A stretch of 64,000 bases of DNA from Platerodrilus igneus (taxonomy: Eukaryota; Arthropoda; Insecta; Coleoptera; Lycidae), in contig JARFIW010001344.1 of the NCBI GenBank assembly GCA_036346225.1, forward strand, positions 558,001 through 622,000, in the 5' to 3' direction. Made by a program: the position numbers and the translations under genes. This document shows positions 1-13,000 of the stretch, piece by piece. Under the pieces are notes generated by a model that was not told the origin of the DNA, searched no databases, and worked only from the letters and a program-made list of their open reading frames with translations. How positions within the stretch are numbered: the first letter of the stretch is position 1; each line of letters begins with the position of its first letter.

Positions 1-2127
1 CCGACAACCAGATCCATTCCTTCGTGTAATTCTTGCAGCTTGTGACAATCTTTTAATCGCAGCTTTCCACTATATCCTGCATACGTATCTTGTTAGCTTG
101 ATCGACTTCTTCTTGTCGGTATTGGAGAAATCCTTTTCTCCCACACCGTTGGTAGTTGCATATCCACCACTTTTGGGAATATATGGTTGTTATAGGTTGT
201 AAGACCCTCGGTTTTAAATGATCCAAAGGTTCTTTACTAGGTAAATATACAATGTTTAGCGCAACCTCTTTGCGTGTGGTGTACGCACAAGATTACGAAA
301 CCCGCATTCCTTAGTTCGTCTTTGTTATCTGCCATTTTGATAAATACGTTTTAGAATAACCTTTTAAAAATATACGGATTTAGTACCATCCTTTTCTGCA
401 AGACGCCTACATAACTAAAGAGTCTTTTTACTAACCACAAATGCATACAACTTGTAGAAACCAGATGTATCTAAGTCAGTCCATCGGCACATAAAATAAT
501 CTTTTAATTCTTCCTCATTTTCTCTAATAAGATGTTCTTTGTCTAACACATCTTTGTATTGATCGCGTATTGTCGCAGTGTTTTCCATGTAGTCAATTTT
601 CTCCTTTTTGCATCCATTTCCTCTAATTCCAGTTGTCTTTTCCTTCCACTTACAGCGTATGGTATACATAATGGGGCAATTTCCTTTAGCGTAAACGGAT
701 AGAGTTTACTACCAATATTTACGCGTTGTCGTACAACCTCTGGACGAATGTTAGGCGTATCTATCAATCCCAATCCGAAATACTATTTCTTTTGGAATTG
801 TAGAATATGGTGTAAAATAGTACTACCTGCTTTAATGTACATTGTGTAAGATTTTATTTTATCTTGGCATCTTCCTCTACTATCTCCAAATAATTTACAG
901 GTAAATAGTTAAAACTAAAGCCAAGCACATACTTTATCAATTTTCCTTTTCTCTGGTTTTTGGACAACTTAATTTGCAAGCCGTCAATTTCTTTGTATTG
1001 CCATTCCCCAATACACGTACTGTAGCAGGTTATTATACACTAAACAGCAGCTATTTTGTAGCTTGTCCGATAGCTTACTCCACATTTTGGTAAGTGGTAC
1101 CGAGTACATTGGCGCCTTTAGGAAGTATAACACTATCTTCCAATAAGGTTAAACAGTCTTTTAAGGGTTTATACACCCGTTCCGCACTGACATAACTTCC
1201 AATTGCACAGTTGTATATTGTCGCTTCCAATCGCGTAATACCATGTTCTTTGGCCAAAGTAGACGCAAATGTTTCCTTAAACGTACATCTGGACAACGTA
1301 AAAATCTAGTATATGATTGCCAAGTTGTTTATTAACACCAGGACTTGTTATCTGACACACAAATTTGTTGTATATCTTAATTCTTGCATTGGTTGTTAGC
1401 CATGTTAAACAATCAATTCCTACAGTTTTATCGTTGTCAACTATAATATTACACTTTTCTTCGTATTCGCCCTTATAGCATTTTAAAGTTATGGTTTGTA
1501 GTTAAATAATTACACATCTCCATCTTGCTAAAAATATACCCGAAAATCTTGGGTTACATCCATGTCAAAAGATAGAAATAATCATTTTCGAGTTCGTCTA
1601 ATATATCTGGTAGTTCCTCTAATAAAGTTTCCAACTAACATCTGCTAGTTCCACTTTGTATGGAACACATATAGGATTTTGGAATTTTTATTAATGCATT
1701 CGAGTCTTCTTTTCCGATAATTTCTTTTACTCTCTGGCCCATCTTGTTAGTGCTTTCCGAAAACGGAGCTTAGCTTTAACACCATGCCTAGCGAAACAAA
1801 TCGGTCAAACTTTCTTCGTAGATAGCTGTTAAATGCACCACAAATTTCTTTTTAGATAAACATCCGTTGCTGCAGAGGTTTGTTCGGCGTCAGGAAAGTC
1901 AAAATTTTAACCAACATTAAATTTCACAAAATGGTTCTGTAATTGGGTATGTGTAGTCCACCAGTCAGCATCTGCTCGCCTTCGACATAACAAATATTAC
2001 CAATATCTGTTATCAGATTATTGTTGCACATATTTTCTGTCAACAGCCATAATCCAAATCGCTCATTTGTCGGTTTCACTTTATTCCCAAGAAGTTGAGA
2101 AACGTTAATCACCTTTGAGACGCTCAT
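1..2127 (-). pseudogene. Virus-like element gene of unknown function, copy A (broken)
   Basis: Reading the minus strand from an ATG at 2127, successive frames give one long protein interrupted by frameshifts and stops: an N-terminal piece starting MSVSKVINVSQLLG (2127-1924), a middle piece (about 1500-1075, with YNKFVCQITSPGVN and then KEHGITRLEATIYNC), a lysine/arginine-rich stretch DAKRRKL (about 620), and a C-terminal piece with CRWTDLDTSGFYKLYAFVVSK (about 500-415). It runs off the left edge, so it exceeds about 650 residues. Fragments keep the same order and orientation as in copy B at 18351-19560, which shows they form one gene. I recall similar proteins from arthropod genomes next to zinc-finger/DNA-polymerase-B genes of Polinton- or adintovirus-like elements, but I know no function. 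DAKRRKL could be a nuclear localisation signal. The many indels mean no functional product. Confidence 0.7.
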
Positions 2128-2339
2128 GTTTACCGTTCTAGCTACTATCGAATACTAAATTGAATACGAAAAATTGTTCTCTTATGTATTCTACAGAGTG
2201 GGGACGTATATGCCGAAGATAGTCGAATATGTTATATCGACTAAGCGTAGATGCGCATCGACATATATCCGGATAAATATGTAGGTATGATCTAATTAGT
2301 GGTGAAATCTACACTATAAAGGTGAAATGCCTACCCATG

Positions 2340-2555
2340 CCTACCGAAATGACCACATGACCACATGACAACACATGACCACATGACCACATGACGTATG
2401 ACGCATTATGACCGTATGACCAATAATTGCTTTTAATGAGTTTCTCATTAAAACCCATTACACTAATTGCTTTTCAATGAGTTTTCCATTAAAAACCAAG
2501 TGTGGACCTAGGTTAGATAAAGGAAAATTAATAGGTTGGGTCGCGCCGAGCGCGC
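2340..2555. repeat. Direct repeat R, copy 1, with CATGACCAC short tandem motif
   Basis: The block starts with several copies of an 8-9-mer around CATGACCAC. Two near-identical 37-bp sub-repeats follow, each with AATTGCTTTT then a short ATGAG...CATTAAAA hairpin. A block ending TAATAGGTTGGGTC and a GCGC-rich end completes it. The whole block recurs in the same orientation at 4085-4268. It marks the left end of a duplicated unit that carries a zinc-finger pseudogene. Confidence 0.85.
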
Positions 2556-3307
2556 TAACTGATTTTTCCGCTTTAAGGGATTACGTGCGAATCGAGTAAA
2601 TTCCTATTTGGCATATGAATGGCCGTTCAGAAATGCTGTCGTGCGACATCGATCGAAATGAAAAGCTCGAACGATTATGTATTCGAAAAATCTGGCGTGG
2701 CATGTTAAAAATGGTGCTGCATCGATCAAATAATCGAATTACGAGATGGTGCGGCGAGGGTATGCATGATTATCATGGTGTTCTAAAATATGTAGTTTAC
2801 GGAGTCGAAGTGCCAAATTAACTTTTAATCTAATTACCGTCGAAAATGGGAAATTAACTGGAAATTGATCCGCTAGCAATGATTCTGGTTGTGAATCAAG
2901 CTGCTTGCAAGTGTGATGTTGAAATCTGCGTAGTGTTGCTGGTAGCAACAATGGTAATTGTGCCTAGTGGTATGCGGTTAGTAGCCGCACTGCAGCGCTG
3001 CAATTTGTGGCGTGCTACCGGAACCTGGATTAATATACGTGTCGTGATACGGGCGTTCGATGTTAATGACGCACCATCGATGAAGCGAACCAGGTGCATG
3101 CATTGGCGCTAAATGTATTGGACGAGCAGCGAGGATTACGACGTCATTTAGTTCCCCGCTGAATCCTCAACATCGTTCGGTCGTCTTCGAAACCTTCGGT
3201 ATGCATTCTATAAGGAACATAAATCAGGTACGCTCGAGTAAGCTTTTAGTTAGTTCGCTTACAAGTTTAACCAAAGTGCTATAGTGCGGGTTTTGTTTTG
3301 TACTAAA
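2556..3307. other. Unassigned segment upstream of zinc-finger relic 1
   Basis: No recognisable gene is visible; the short ORFs on both strands look accidental. The part from about 2990 matches about 6190-6400 upstream of the second zinc-finger relic (shared stretches around ACCATCGA and GGAACCAGG or GAACCAGG). It is therefore an upstream segment duplicated along with the gene. Confidence 0.5.
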
Positions 3308-3610
3308 ATGGTATCTGCAAACGTTTTTAAGTGCAACTTGCGGTGCTTCCTATACCTGGAAAAATGCTCAAACGGCACCAGAACAAATGTCGGTGTAACA
3401 TCGTCCACGGTTGCTTATACATCCGTCGGCAGCAAAGTACTTAAACTCTGGGTCTTGCAGTATCGCTTTTACAAGAATAGCTTACAGCAACACAAGGAAA
3501 ACAGCACGGTATGTCATTAAGCAGTAAACGTTCAACTCCACCAGTTGTTAAAGGGTCTTGTACGAAACAACCAATATCTGTGTAAAGCGTCGAGATGGAG
3601 GTGTTAAAGT
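3308..3610 (+). pseudogene. C2H2 zinc-finger (DNA polymerase B-type element) gene start, relic 1
   Basis: From an ATG at 3308 the DNA aligns by eye, at high identity, with the antisense of 17657-17340, the better preserved copy. Shared blocks include GGTGCTTCCTATACCTGG, CGGCACCAGAACAAATGTC and CAGCACGGTATGTCATTAAG. Several 1-bp indels scramble the frame, so the translation only briefly resembles the fingers. The homologous non-coding sequence continues to about 4080 and matches 6660-7130. This is the N-terminal part of the zinc-finger protein described at 16850-17657. It lies head-to-head with copy A of the unknown gene, unlike the tandem arrangement near 18 kb, so the locus has been rearranged. 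Confidence 0.7.
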
Positions 3611-4084
3611 CTGCATGCCCTGGTCCTAATAGTACAGCAACCTACATATGGATAAATATATAAGGTACTTACCATATTTGTATATATTATTGTGTTTTTG
3701 TACAAACAATTAAGGTAGGTCAGTAAACACTATTTAATTGCTGTTAATTGACTTGCATTTAGCGTACTTTCCTATTATAATAACCGCATTTGTTTGGAGA
3801 AGATATACACGTTTAAAAGAAATTATATACTCTTATATTATAAACCTTGAATTCGTAAATTTTCCATTTATTAAAACCCATTATTAATTTTGGAAATGGT
3901 ATCTTTTATTAAAGAATGGTAAATATAGTGAATTTAAAATATATGTTGTTATCAATCAGTTATTACAATAAACATATCGGGAATTTATTTTTAGATATTT
4001 TAAGTAGGTTTGGAAAAATTTCTGCTTTTAAGTAAATTGACCATGATTCTGAATATTCATATAAAAATGACTATGTACCGTTGA

Positions 4085-4268
4085 ATGGATGACCATATGA
4101 CCACATGACCATCATGACTCAATGACCGATGACCTAATTGCTTTAATAAGTTTCTCATTAAAACCCATTACACTAATTGCTTTTAATGAGTTTTCCATTA
4201 AAACCAAGTGTGGACCTAGGTTAGATAAAGGAAAATTAATAGGTTGGGTCAGCGCCCGGCGCGGCTAC
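4085..4268. repeat. Direct repeat R, copy 2
   Basis: This is a second, same-orientation copy of the block at 2340-2555: ATGACCA tandem motif, the two hairpin sub-repeats and the GGTTGGGTC plus GCGC end. It starts the second, longer duplicated unit (4085 to about 7130). Confidence 0.85.
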
Positions 4269-4318
4269 ACCTGTATTTTAACCTGTCCAATGGAATGTTA
4301 AGCGTGATAATGAACATG

Positions 4319-4349
4319 TTTTTTTTTTTTTTTTGGGGGGGGGGGGGGG
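4319..4349. repeat. Homopolymer pair: T16 followed by G15
   Basis: Sixteen T followed directly by fifteen G. Together with the 49-C run at 6111 it brackets a segment absent from the first duplicated unit. Such runs are frequent sites of assembly or polishing error. Confidence 0.95.
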
Positions 4350-6109
4350 TGGTCGTGGTCATGTCAATCTGGTCGCGCATCTGTCGCTGTCGTGTCACTG
4401 TGGCTCTGTGGCTGTCATGGTCTGTTCGTGCGCAGGCTGTCAGGCATACGTCGCTGTGAAATGGGTATGCGTGGCGGTCGGCTGTCATCGTCTATGTGTT
4501 GCTGTTGGCTGCGTGTGTGACGGAACAATTGAAGCCTGTGTGTCTGAGCATGAATGTGGTGCTTGACCGTGTTCTAGTAAATCTGCGTGTCCGTTTTGCA
4601 TGGCGCCAATAAATGAAGGCTGTTAAACACAAATGTGTTGTGAGAACGGTGGTCTGAAGGTCGATGCACGGCCTGAACCGACTAACAATTGCTTTTTGCA
4701 CAGATGTTTGAGTGAACATATACTGCTGATAGATGACGATTGTGGTCGTCGCATGTGAATTGTTGCGTGGTGACATCGCTGCTAGGCTGGGCGTTGGCGC
4801 GACATGCGTTGTCAAAATGCGGTGTGTGCGTAGCGTTGACAACGTGGTTAGCTGACCAGATATGCTCGTTTACGATCGTAGGCGATATGCTGTGCGATGC
4901 ACGAAATAACTATTGTAACTGCTGGTGTGAAATGCGGTTGAGGTGTAGATGATGAATACTGGCTGTGTTACTGATGTTGCAATGAAAAGAATAAATATTA
5001 TCTTAAACCAGATCGTTTCACGTTCATGAATACTCGTGCAATGGCGCGTCTGTGGTAACGTTCGCAAAACGTCGTGCACGGTGTGGAAAGATGAGTAAGG
5101 GAAACAGCTGCTGGTCAATCTGATTGTGGCTTGTGAAAATGAGATGTGTGCGATGCGCAGATCTGGTTACGTGATTGGCTGCTTTGTAATGTGGAGCATT
5201 AAATATCTTCAAAAGGTAAAAAGTGTTTCGAATAACGTTATACAGATGCGTGTTGACAGTACGTTGCAAGACGTGAATTATGCTCACGGGATATACCAGG
5301 TCTGCCTGCAACATGTTCCAAAGGTGATTGACAAGGGTAGAAAGATTTTCAATCTGAAGAAAGATCACACTGCAGTCATGGGTGTGTCTGGCTGTCAATC
5401 GAGTCGAGTATCGTTGTCGGAGATACAATATGACTCGTTCTGATTCGCCTGAACGATACTGAGTTGAAAGGATGAAGACGTCGTCTGCTGAAAAGCTGCG
5501 AATCAGGTAAATGTAAAAGCATGAAAAACGGACTGTCTTTGTGTATTGTGAATCAGTGTTAAATACATGTGGCGTGTGGAAACGTATATAAGTATTAAGT
5601 GTCTTTGTGATAAACGTTACATGTAAATAACGGCATGCTGCTATGAGCGAAAGCGTGGCACGCATGTCCTGCTGGTGCTGGGCAATCCGTGATGGCATGT
5701 ATTGCACCAGGCAAATTTTGTGGTGAAGGGGAAGGGTTAAAAATGGTGGCGATTAGGTGATGCAAATCGGGGGTTGCGGCGTGGGCCGAAAAATTGTTGG
5801 TATGAAATGGACCGGTGGAAATTTTAAATTCGTGGTGTGGAATTATTGATAAAAATTATAGCTAAAAATTTCCTTGGTTCTAAAAATGTGGCTTTCCTTT
5901 GAATGGGTTATTGGGGCCCAGTAATAAGTAACCGGGTGAAAGGGTCCTAATGTGGATAAAAATAAAAAGGAATTTAAAAACGGTTGATTGGTGGGTTCGT
6001 ATTAAATTTTAAAATGGGTTTTAAAAAAAGGTAAAAAGGTGGAGTTAATGAATGTGGTTGGAATGAAATTTAAAGAAAATTTCAGTGTTTAAGGTAATTG
6101 CCAAAGAAA

Positions 6110-6110
<1 letters not shown>
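4350..6110. other. TG-rich segment of unknown origin between homopolymer runs
   Basis: The composition differs from the rest of the window: rich in TGTG/GTCG and low in AT up to about 5700, then an erratic stretch with many short doubled bases (about 5700-6110). A 227-codon ORF lies on the minus strand (5707-5024) with an overlapping 105-codon ORF on plus. Neither shows a motif I recognise, and a long open frame is expected by chance where TAA/TAG are rare. The segment has no counterpart in unit 1 and is better viewed as inserted or mis-assembled sequence than as a gene. Confidence 0.4.

Positions 6111-6159
<49 letters not shown>
6111..6159. repeat. Poly(C) run of 49 bases
   Basis: An uninterrupted run of 49 C. 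It has no parallel elsewhere in this AT-rich window and is a likely assembly or consensus artefact, or an extreme slippage tract. Confidence 0.95.
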
Positions 6160-6399
6160 TAGTAAAGGTTTAAAATGTTTTTGTTATAGTAGCATGCATC
6201 TGCTTGACGCTGCGGTTGTGTTCCGGTTAACCCTTTGGTTTTTAATGGGATCCATAAATGGAAACGGTTGGGTTTAAATCGACCATCGAGGAACCAGGGG
6301 ATTGGGTTTGTTTGGAGGGAGGTTCGGTTCGACAATTATTCCCCTCCTAAATGGTCGCTTCGAACCATGATTTAAGGAAAAATGGTACGGGAAATTTTA

Positions 6400-7130
6400 G
6401 TATTCGCTTAAATTTAACCAAGTGTATGTGGTTTTGTTTTTAAAAAGTATTGAACTTTTAAGGAATGCGGTTTCTACTGGAAAATGGAAAGGCCGAAAAA
6501 TCGGTGTAACATCGTCCACGGTTGCTTATACATCCGTCGGCAGCAAAGTACTTAAACTCTGGGTCTTGCAGTATCGCTTTTACAGAATAGCTTACAGCAC
6601 ACAAGGAAAACAGCACGGTATGTCATTACAGTAAACGTTCAACTCCACCAGTGTTAAAGGGTCTTGTACGAAACAACCAATGTGTAAAGTTGCGATGGAT
6701 GTTAAAGCTCATTGGTCTATGTCACAACCAATTGATAAATTAAGGTTACATATTTCGTTAAATTGTGTGTAAAATAGTGTCAGTAACACTTTTAAGTAAT
6801 TGCTGATTAGCGTATCTATTATAATAACCTTTTTGAATACACGTAAAAAATATAAGTTTTAAATTGAATTAAAGCGATGTTACGTAATTGACTCCTTATA
6901 TAAAACATTAATTGAATTTTGGATCTAACGTTTAAAGTAACTTAGAAATAAGTGAATTTAAAATTCATAAGTATTGTAAGTCAGTATTAAATTAAAACAA
7001 TTGGGATAATTATTTGCTCTATTATTTACATAGAGTTTGGACAAAACTTTCTGTTTTAATTAAAACATGAAGTTCTGGATTATTCCTTAAAAATAGTGTT
7101 GATGTCCGTTGAATGGGTTCATCCTATTTA
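6400..7130 (+). pseudogene. Zinc-finger relic 2 in second duplicated unit
   Basis: It is collinear with 3235-4080. Long blocks such as ATCGTCCACGGTTGC, GGCAGCAAAGTACTTAAAC and GGGTCTTGTACGAAACAACC are identical, but the copy has lost many short stretches of 1-15 bases. For example, the part encoding the first finger is reduced to a few bases around 6475-6505. No usable reading frame remains. The density of small deletions against otherwise identical blocks suggests either poor consensus sequence or a very decayed duplicate. Confidence 0.65.
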
Positions 7131-7439
7131 AAAATTTAATTGAACTACGGCTTGTATATTCTTAAAAATCATAGTTCCAACAATATGTTTATTGACTGAA
7201 AACACGTTCCTTTTTTACATTAATCTCTTTGTTACAGGTCTATTTTAAACACATTAATTTCTATTTTGTTACAGGTTAAACTTTGGATTCGGCTACACAG
7301 GAAATAATGTTATACTTTGTAAAATTGTAATTAGTTTATTAAACTGTAAATCGAATAAAATTAATTATTAAATTTTCGCATGCTTAATTTATGTTAATAC
7401 TGCTACGTGTTTGCTTAAAGGATTGTAGATATTAAAAAG

Positions 7440-8420
7440 GGAGGTGATTAGAAATTGATCTTGGTACAAAATCTTAAAATTGGGGTAGCTCCTTTAGGGA
7501 TGATGCAATCTGAAAATTTAGAAATTGGGTAGCTGAGAAAATCTAATATTAATTGATACCAAACAAGGTAGGTTTATCTCGTGGGTGGAAATGTGGAGAA
7601 AGATTTATCTCGCAGAGGGTATATTGTAACTTTGCAGGGCGTGGTCCTATATTAAATCTGTTTGCAGATTTGGATTCTGGAAAATTTTAGACTAAAAGAT
7701 GTATCGCATGTATAAAAATTTATAAGAACGCTCAAAAGTCGCTACAGGTAAGAAATCTTAAATGGGGTAGCTTGGGGATGGCCAATCTAAAAATTTTAGA
7801 GATTGGGTAGCTGAGAAAATTCTAATATTAATTGATACCAAACAAGATAGGTTTATCTCGGTGTTGGAATCGTAAAATATTTGTTAGTTTTGCTTTGCAA
7901 GGCGGGGAATTTAAAGGTTTGAGAGCGTTTTAAAATGGAGTTAAATATTACGAGTAAAAGTTTTAAATAGGTTTAAGCTTAAAGTAAATTTTGAGGGGTG
8001 GTCCTATTGCAAATCTGTTTGCAGATTGGGTGTGCGAAAATTTTAGACTAACAAGATGTATCCGCATGGTAAAAAAATTTTATAAGAAGCAAAAGGCAAA
8101 ATCTTAAAATGAGGGTAAAGCTTCCTTTGGGGTGATGATATCTAAAAAGTTCTAGAAATTCGGGTAGCTAAAATTCTAATATTAATTGTACCAAAAAGAA
8201 ATTTATCTCGAAAGTGAAAAGGTGTCCGAAGAAACTTTTGGGTCAGTGTTAGCGGTAAAAATCTTAAAAATAGGTTTATTCGTGTGGAAATGTATTAATT
8301 ATCTCAAAAGATGGAAATTTAAGATATATTTATCTCGAAAGATGAAAAATGGTTAGTCGAAGAAAACTATTTGGTCCAGATGTGTGTGGAAATGTGGATG
8401 CTGGTGGAAATGTGGCGCTG
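7440..8420. repeat. Tandem repeat, about three degenerate units of 290-350 bp
   Basis: Units start near 7463, 7752 and 8099. Each contains AAATCTTAAAAT, a GGGTAGCT block, a second GGGTAGCTGAGAAAAT block, TAATATTAATTGATACCAAA, GGTTTATCTCG, TCTGTTTGCAGAT and AAAATTTTAGACTAA. An inverted relative lies at 15900-16440. No coding potential was seen. Confidence 0.8.
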
Positions 8421-10020
8421 GGTTTCTTGAAAATGGTCTACTAAAGAGCTGTTTTATAAAATATTCAACAACATAATAAAAACAAAAATATAGAAAAATG
8501 CTTGGATTTGCAAAACTGCCAACTTTTATTGTACTAAAAGACAATATTCTTCAGGTGTAAATCTAGGTATTCATTTGCATACAGTTACCCACACTTTATT
8601 ACTATATTTGAAGTCATCCTAAAGTTATTTTGAATGGACTATAGTAAGCTTGGCACAACAGTAGAACTAAGACGTAAATTGAAAACTAACTGAACTATTT
8701 CTCGTTTACGTGATGGTAATTACTTTTACACGCACTGAAAAGATACATGGTGCTATGTGCTGTTTTTCAGTTAACAAACTGTACGTAAGAAAGTATTGGA
8801 TTAACTTTTATTTTTTAGCATACGGCCACCACTTCACATTAAAACCGAGCCCTAATATGTTTTACTTATATATTGTAAAATAAGGCAATTTGAATTTAAA
8901 ACTGTTTACGTATAACCCTCCCTATGCCATAGGGATGATGAATATTCAAGAAACAATAATAAATCGGAAATTTTCTGGGCCTAGAAATGATCAACGTAGC
9001 ACAAATAAGAATAAATCGTTTTCAGTTTTGACATTTATATGCTCGCGGACATGATGTGCTTCCGCCACCGTAATCTTTGGTTCGTTGCGTTTTATACTAT
9101 TCCTTCCAAAGTAAGTTCCTTACTCTGATCCTCTGTCACCCTTTAATAATGAACAGCAGGAGTTCTCGCATATTATTATAGCGTAGAGCGTTTTGAAATA
9201 ACACCTTATGTTATTATTTCCGTTTAGGGCGAGTTTTGTGACAACACGAATAGCAGACAACAAATCGTTATGAAAGGATAAGTACTCATTGCCTCGTTCA
9301 TACTAGCACGACGGAAACGCAAATCCAGTTTATTGCTGGGATTTTGTGCTATTTTAACAAGAAAGGGAGGTTATGGTGTGTACACGTACTGTACGTTCAT
9401 TACACAGAATTTATGCCAATCATTACCATTCGCCTTGCCTGTAGGATATGATATTTGGAATATATGACGAGTAGAGCCTCGATTATAGGAACCCGTGCGG
9501 GCAACGCCGCTTATCCCTGTTATCGCCTGCTTGGGTGTACGGACACCTGAGCACTACATTATAGACGTCCATAAACCCGCTATTAAACATAATTTAGTTG
9601 GGGATTTATTTTGTCATTTAAAACCTGCCTTTCATACACTTCTTGTGCTTTTTTAACATTGTAATACATGTCGCTTTGAAATACTAAAAGTTTTCCAACA
9701 AAAAATATTTTGTATGTTAATAAAGTAAATAAAATGATCTAAATTAAAATTACGTCTTAAAGAATACGGGATATGAATATGTTTTATAGATGCTTGTTGT
9801 ATTTTATTATCAATAAATATTAGTTAGGAAAAGTTTGCTTTCTAAAATAAAATGGGACAAGCGTTGTAACACAGAAATTCTAAATACGAAAACTAGATTT
9901 GTTAGAGAATAAATAGTCCTTTCAGAGCAATCTAGAAGCCTGCTTTTAAAAGCTTAACCAGAAAGAGTAGGAGTGTGATCGAAATAACTTTCTCAGGTTT
10001 GTTCATTTTTTTTTGCCAAG
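8421..10020. other. No recognisable feature
   Basis: AT-rich sequence without a convincing ORF, RNA gene or repeat boundary. It ends at the 8-bp target duplication of the hAT-like element. Confidence 0.6.
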
Positions 10021-10028
10021 ATCTTCAA

Positions 10029-13000
10029 TAGGGATGGACTCGGGCTCGGGCTTTCGGGCCGGTCCGGCCCTAGCCCGGCCCGATTTCGGGCTCGAATCCG
10101 GGCCCGGCCGTTGACTACTTTATTCGGGGCGGGCCCGGGCCGGGCCTATTTCTTTCGAGCCGGGCCGGGCCAAACGACTCGGGCCGGCCCGAACTTTTCG
10201 GGCCGAAAAACGCACGAGTAGATACTCCATCGTCCCTTCACTTCTATCTCACATTGAGTAAGTAAACGGTCTTAATTATATTTTCACGTAGTGTTTTCAT
10301 GAACCCATTAATAATCAGTTTTTCGTCTTGTTTAGTGTAAAGGAGACGTTATATTATAACTCACTTCTTATACCGAATATTTTTTCTAGTCCTATTTAAT
10401 GTTCCTCATGTTGTACTTTAGGCAAGTTAAAGATTCCCAAGAACATCAAACTAGGTGATTTATTCATAATTCAAAAGTTTGCAGGATTTATATTATGTAT
10501 ATGTATATACTTCAAATTTCAATCATGCGGCGAACGTCGATATTATCAATCGCATGTATAATTTATGTCTACCGCCTAAAACACTAGAGAGTTATTGCAA
10601 AGTTCTTTTTACCAATTTTTTAATAAAGTTTTCCTTTATTTGACATTTATACATGCGCAATTACACCTTTAATGTTTGTACTTTAATAAAATACAGGACA
10701 CCTTTATTTAATTTAAATACAGGCAGGGAATGCTTTTACGCCTTAATTTTGACATATGCCAAATGCTTAACGTACAAACTTACATTTAATTGTCTGCTTT
10801 CTGTATAAATCTAGCGAAATAAATGGTTTTTTTGTAGTGTTGTTTCCGTAATTAAATTTAGAAATATAATGTCCAAGTTTATAACACGAAAAAGATATAA
10901 AACGTCAACGCTCTAAATACGAGGATGCTGTTTTGTAATGCTTTTCGTAGAAGTAAACTGTAAAAATCCTTTTGAAAACAGATATGCTATATGCTTGGAA
11001 AGGAGTAAAAACAGTGTCTTGAAGTAAACTCAAAAAGTATTCCGTGAAAACACTTTGACAACACATTCAAATGTTATCGAATCAGTGGTAAATAAAAGAC
11101 TCAAATAATAAAAAAGGTTCATCTTTGTGTGAATACAATTTCTTTGATTTTTTCCAATATAGTTAAACATGTATTATAAGTCACCTTTTCACAAAAGAGA
11201 TGAATTCTTTATTCATTTTTAAAACATAACCTATAGATATAGAATACTAAATATATATGTCAGAATAAAGAGTAAGGAAAGAAATACTTGCACTAACACT
11301 CCTTTAGATTGGATGCAAACTTTTAAAAAAGGATACTTTATTTAAAGATTCTTTTAATAAAGTCTGCTTGGAATGAGTTTGCAACAACTCTCTAATTTCA
11401 AGTAGGTAATTTTAGTACAATTCTTTGAAGTAGGAACGACAAAATAAAGCGGACGCAAATTTACTATAAAGGTGATAAGGTGCTTTAAGCGTACAATTTA
11501 ATAAACATTGAAAATTGCTAAACATTTTGTACCTTTGTTACCTATTTCTAAGATTTTTTAAAGAATTGTTACGATTATTTTCAGCAGAAATTTATTACCC
11601 TATTTTCCTCCCTTATTAATTCAATACCCGCTCGAATAAATTCTGTTTCTACTGTTAAATCCTTCAACATAATTAATAATAAACACGCTCTCGAATAAAT
11701 TCCTCAACTTAAATCTAGTTGTTTTGAAACGACAAGTTTATGCAACAACTAAATAGTTATATCCTGTTTCAGGTACCCGTTATCTTGGTATACATTACGA
11801 CCGCCTATAATGATTTTCTCTATTGTTTCAATGTAAACACTTGTTGAAATAAAGTCGCGCACTATCTGATAAAACCCGGGTTTTCCAGTTTTAATCGCGC
11901 TTCGATAAGCGAGGATTTGCAGTTGGAATTCGTGTTATTTGAACCATTGTTAAATTGGCTTCTACAGCTTGTGCGTCGACATATTTTCTACATTATTCGT
12001 CACCGTATTTCAAAAGCAATGTACGTCTGTTTATTTTCTGTTCGACAACTAGGAGGTGTCTTGCGTGTATTGCTTTTTTTAACTGGAGGCCAGATGGGTT
12101 CTTCTTTTCTGTAGACCAACTGCTTTTGTGCGTAGGTTGTTGCTGTAGTTACGATGCCAGGTTGAATGGATCCTGAATACCGTTCATTTACATTTCCAAT
12201 GCTCCACCTGTAGGTACTACATTGGCCAGGAGGCGAGTTTTTTGTTGCCTGGAAATTTAGAATTTTGCCGAACCCTTGCCGTTCCAGGCAAGGTAGGGAT
12301 CTTTAACGTGCGTGACAACACTCACACACGGGACCTCCATTTAACCTCTCATCCGAACGAGGGCGTAATTTTTGTGAAAAATGCTCACCTGTCATTTTTC
12401 AAGCAGTCGGCCGTGTCGGGATTTGAACCCGGGACCTTGGGATCCGTAGCCTTACGCTTACTACATTGATCCACGGCGACGCCTGGATCCTGAATACCGC
12501 GGCGTTTCTGTGTTGACTCACCCCCGACGGTTTTCAAGCTAAGTATCCGGACACCTACAGGTATGCAACTCTTTTTCTTTTGTGTGTGTCAATGGGATCA
12601 ACATTTGGTGTACTTATGTGACAAGAAACGTCACATTGTAGAACTATTGTTCGTTGCTGCTAATCGATATTATCGCTCTACATGTGTGATGTACCTGTGT
12701 TAAAAGTATTGGACAGACACACGCTTATTCTTTTGTACTGATTAGTTTATTTTACAAATGGTACTATGTACGATTTAAAAGATATCTGACAAAAGCTCCC
12801 ACACGTTAATTCTTTCCTACTAATTAGTTATTTTACAAAAAGTATTAGGTGAAACTTTAAAAATGCTTGACAAAAGCTCTCACAGGTTTATTTACTATTG
12901 ATTAATTTTATTTTGTGTAAATACGAGATGCGCACTTCGTATCTAATGTACTAAATTGTTCATATCACCTAACTGTTTGCTTTCAAATAGTAACGCTTAA

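Noticed and set aside
5024..5707. 227-codon ORF on the minus strand, the longest uninterrupted ORF of the left third
   Set aside because: No motif, low-complexity composition, overlapping plus-strand ORF of 105 codons, and located in a segment of doubtful quality; TG-rich sequence lacks stop codons by chance.
8353..8544. 63-codon ORF, minus
   Set aside because: Partly within the tandem repeat array; no motif.
10036..10212. CpG island or promoter
   Set aside because: The GC-rich words form the subterminal arrays of a transposon with clear TIRs and TSD; no gene follows.
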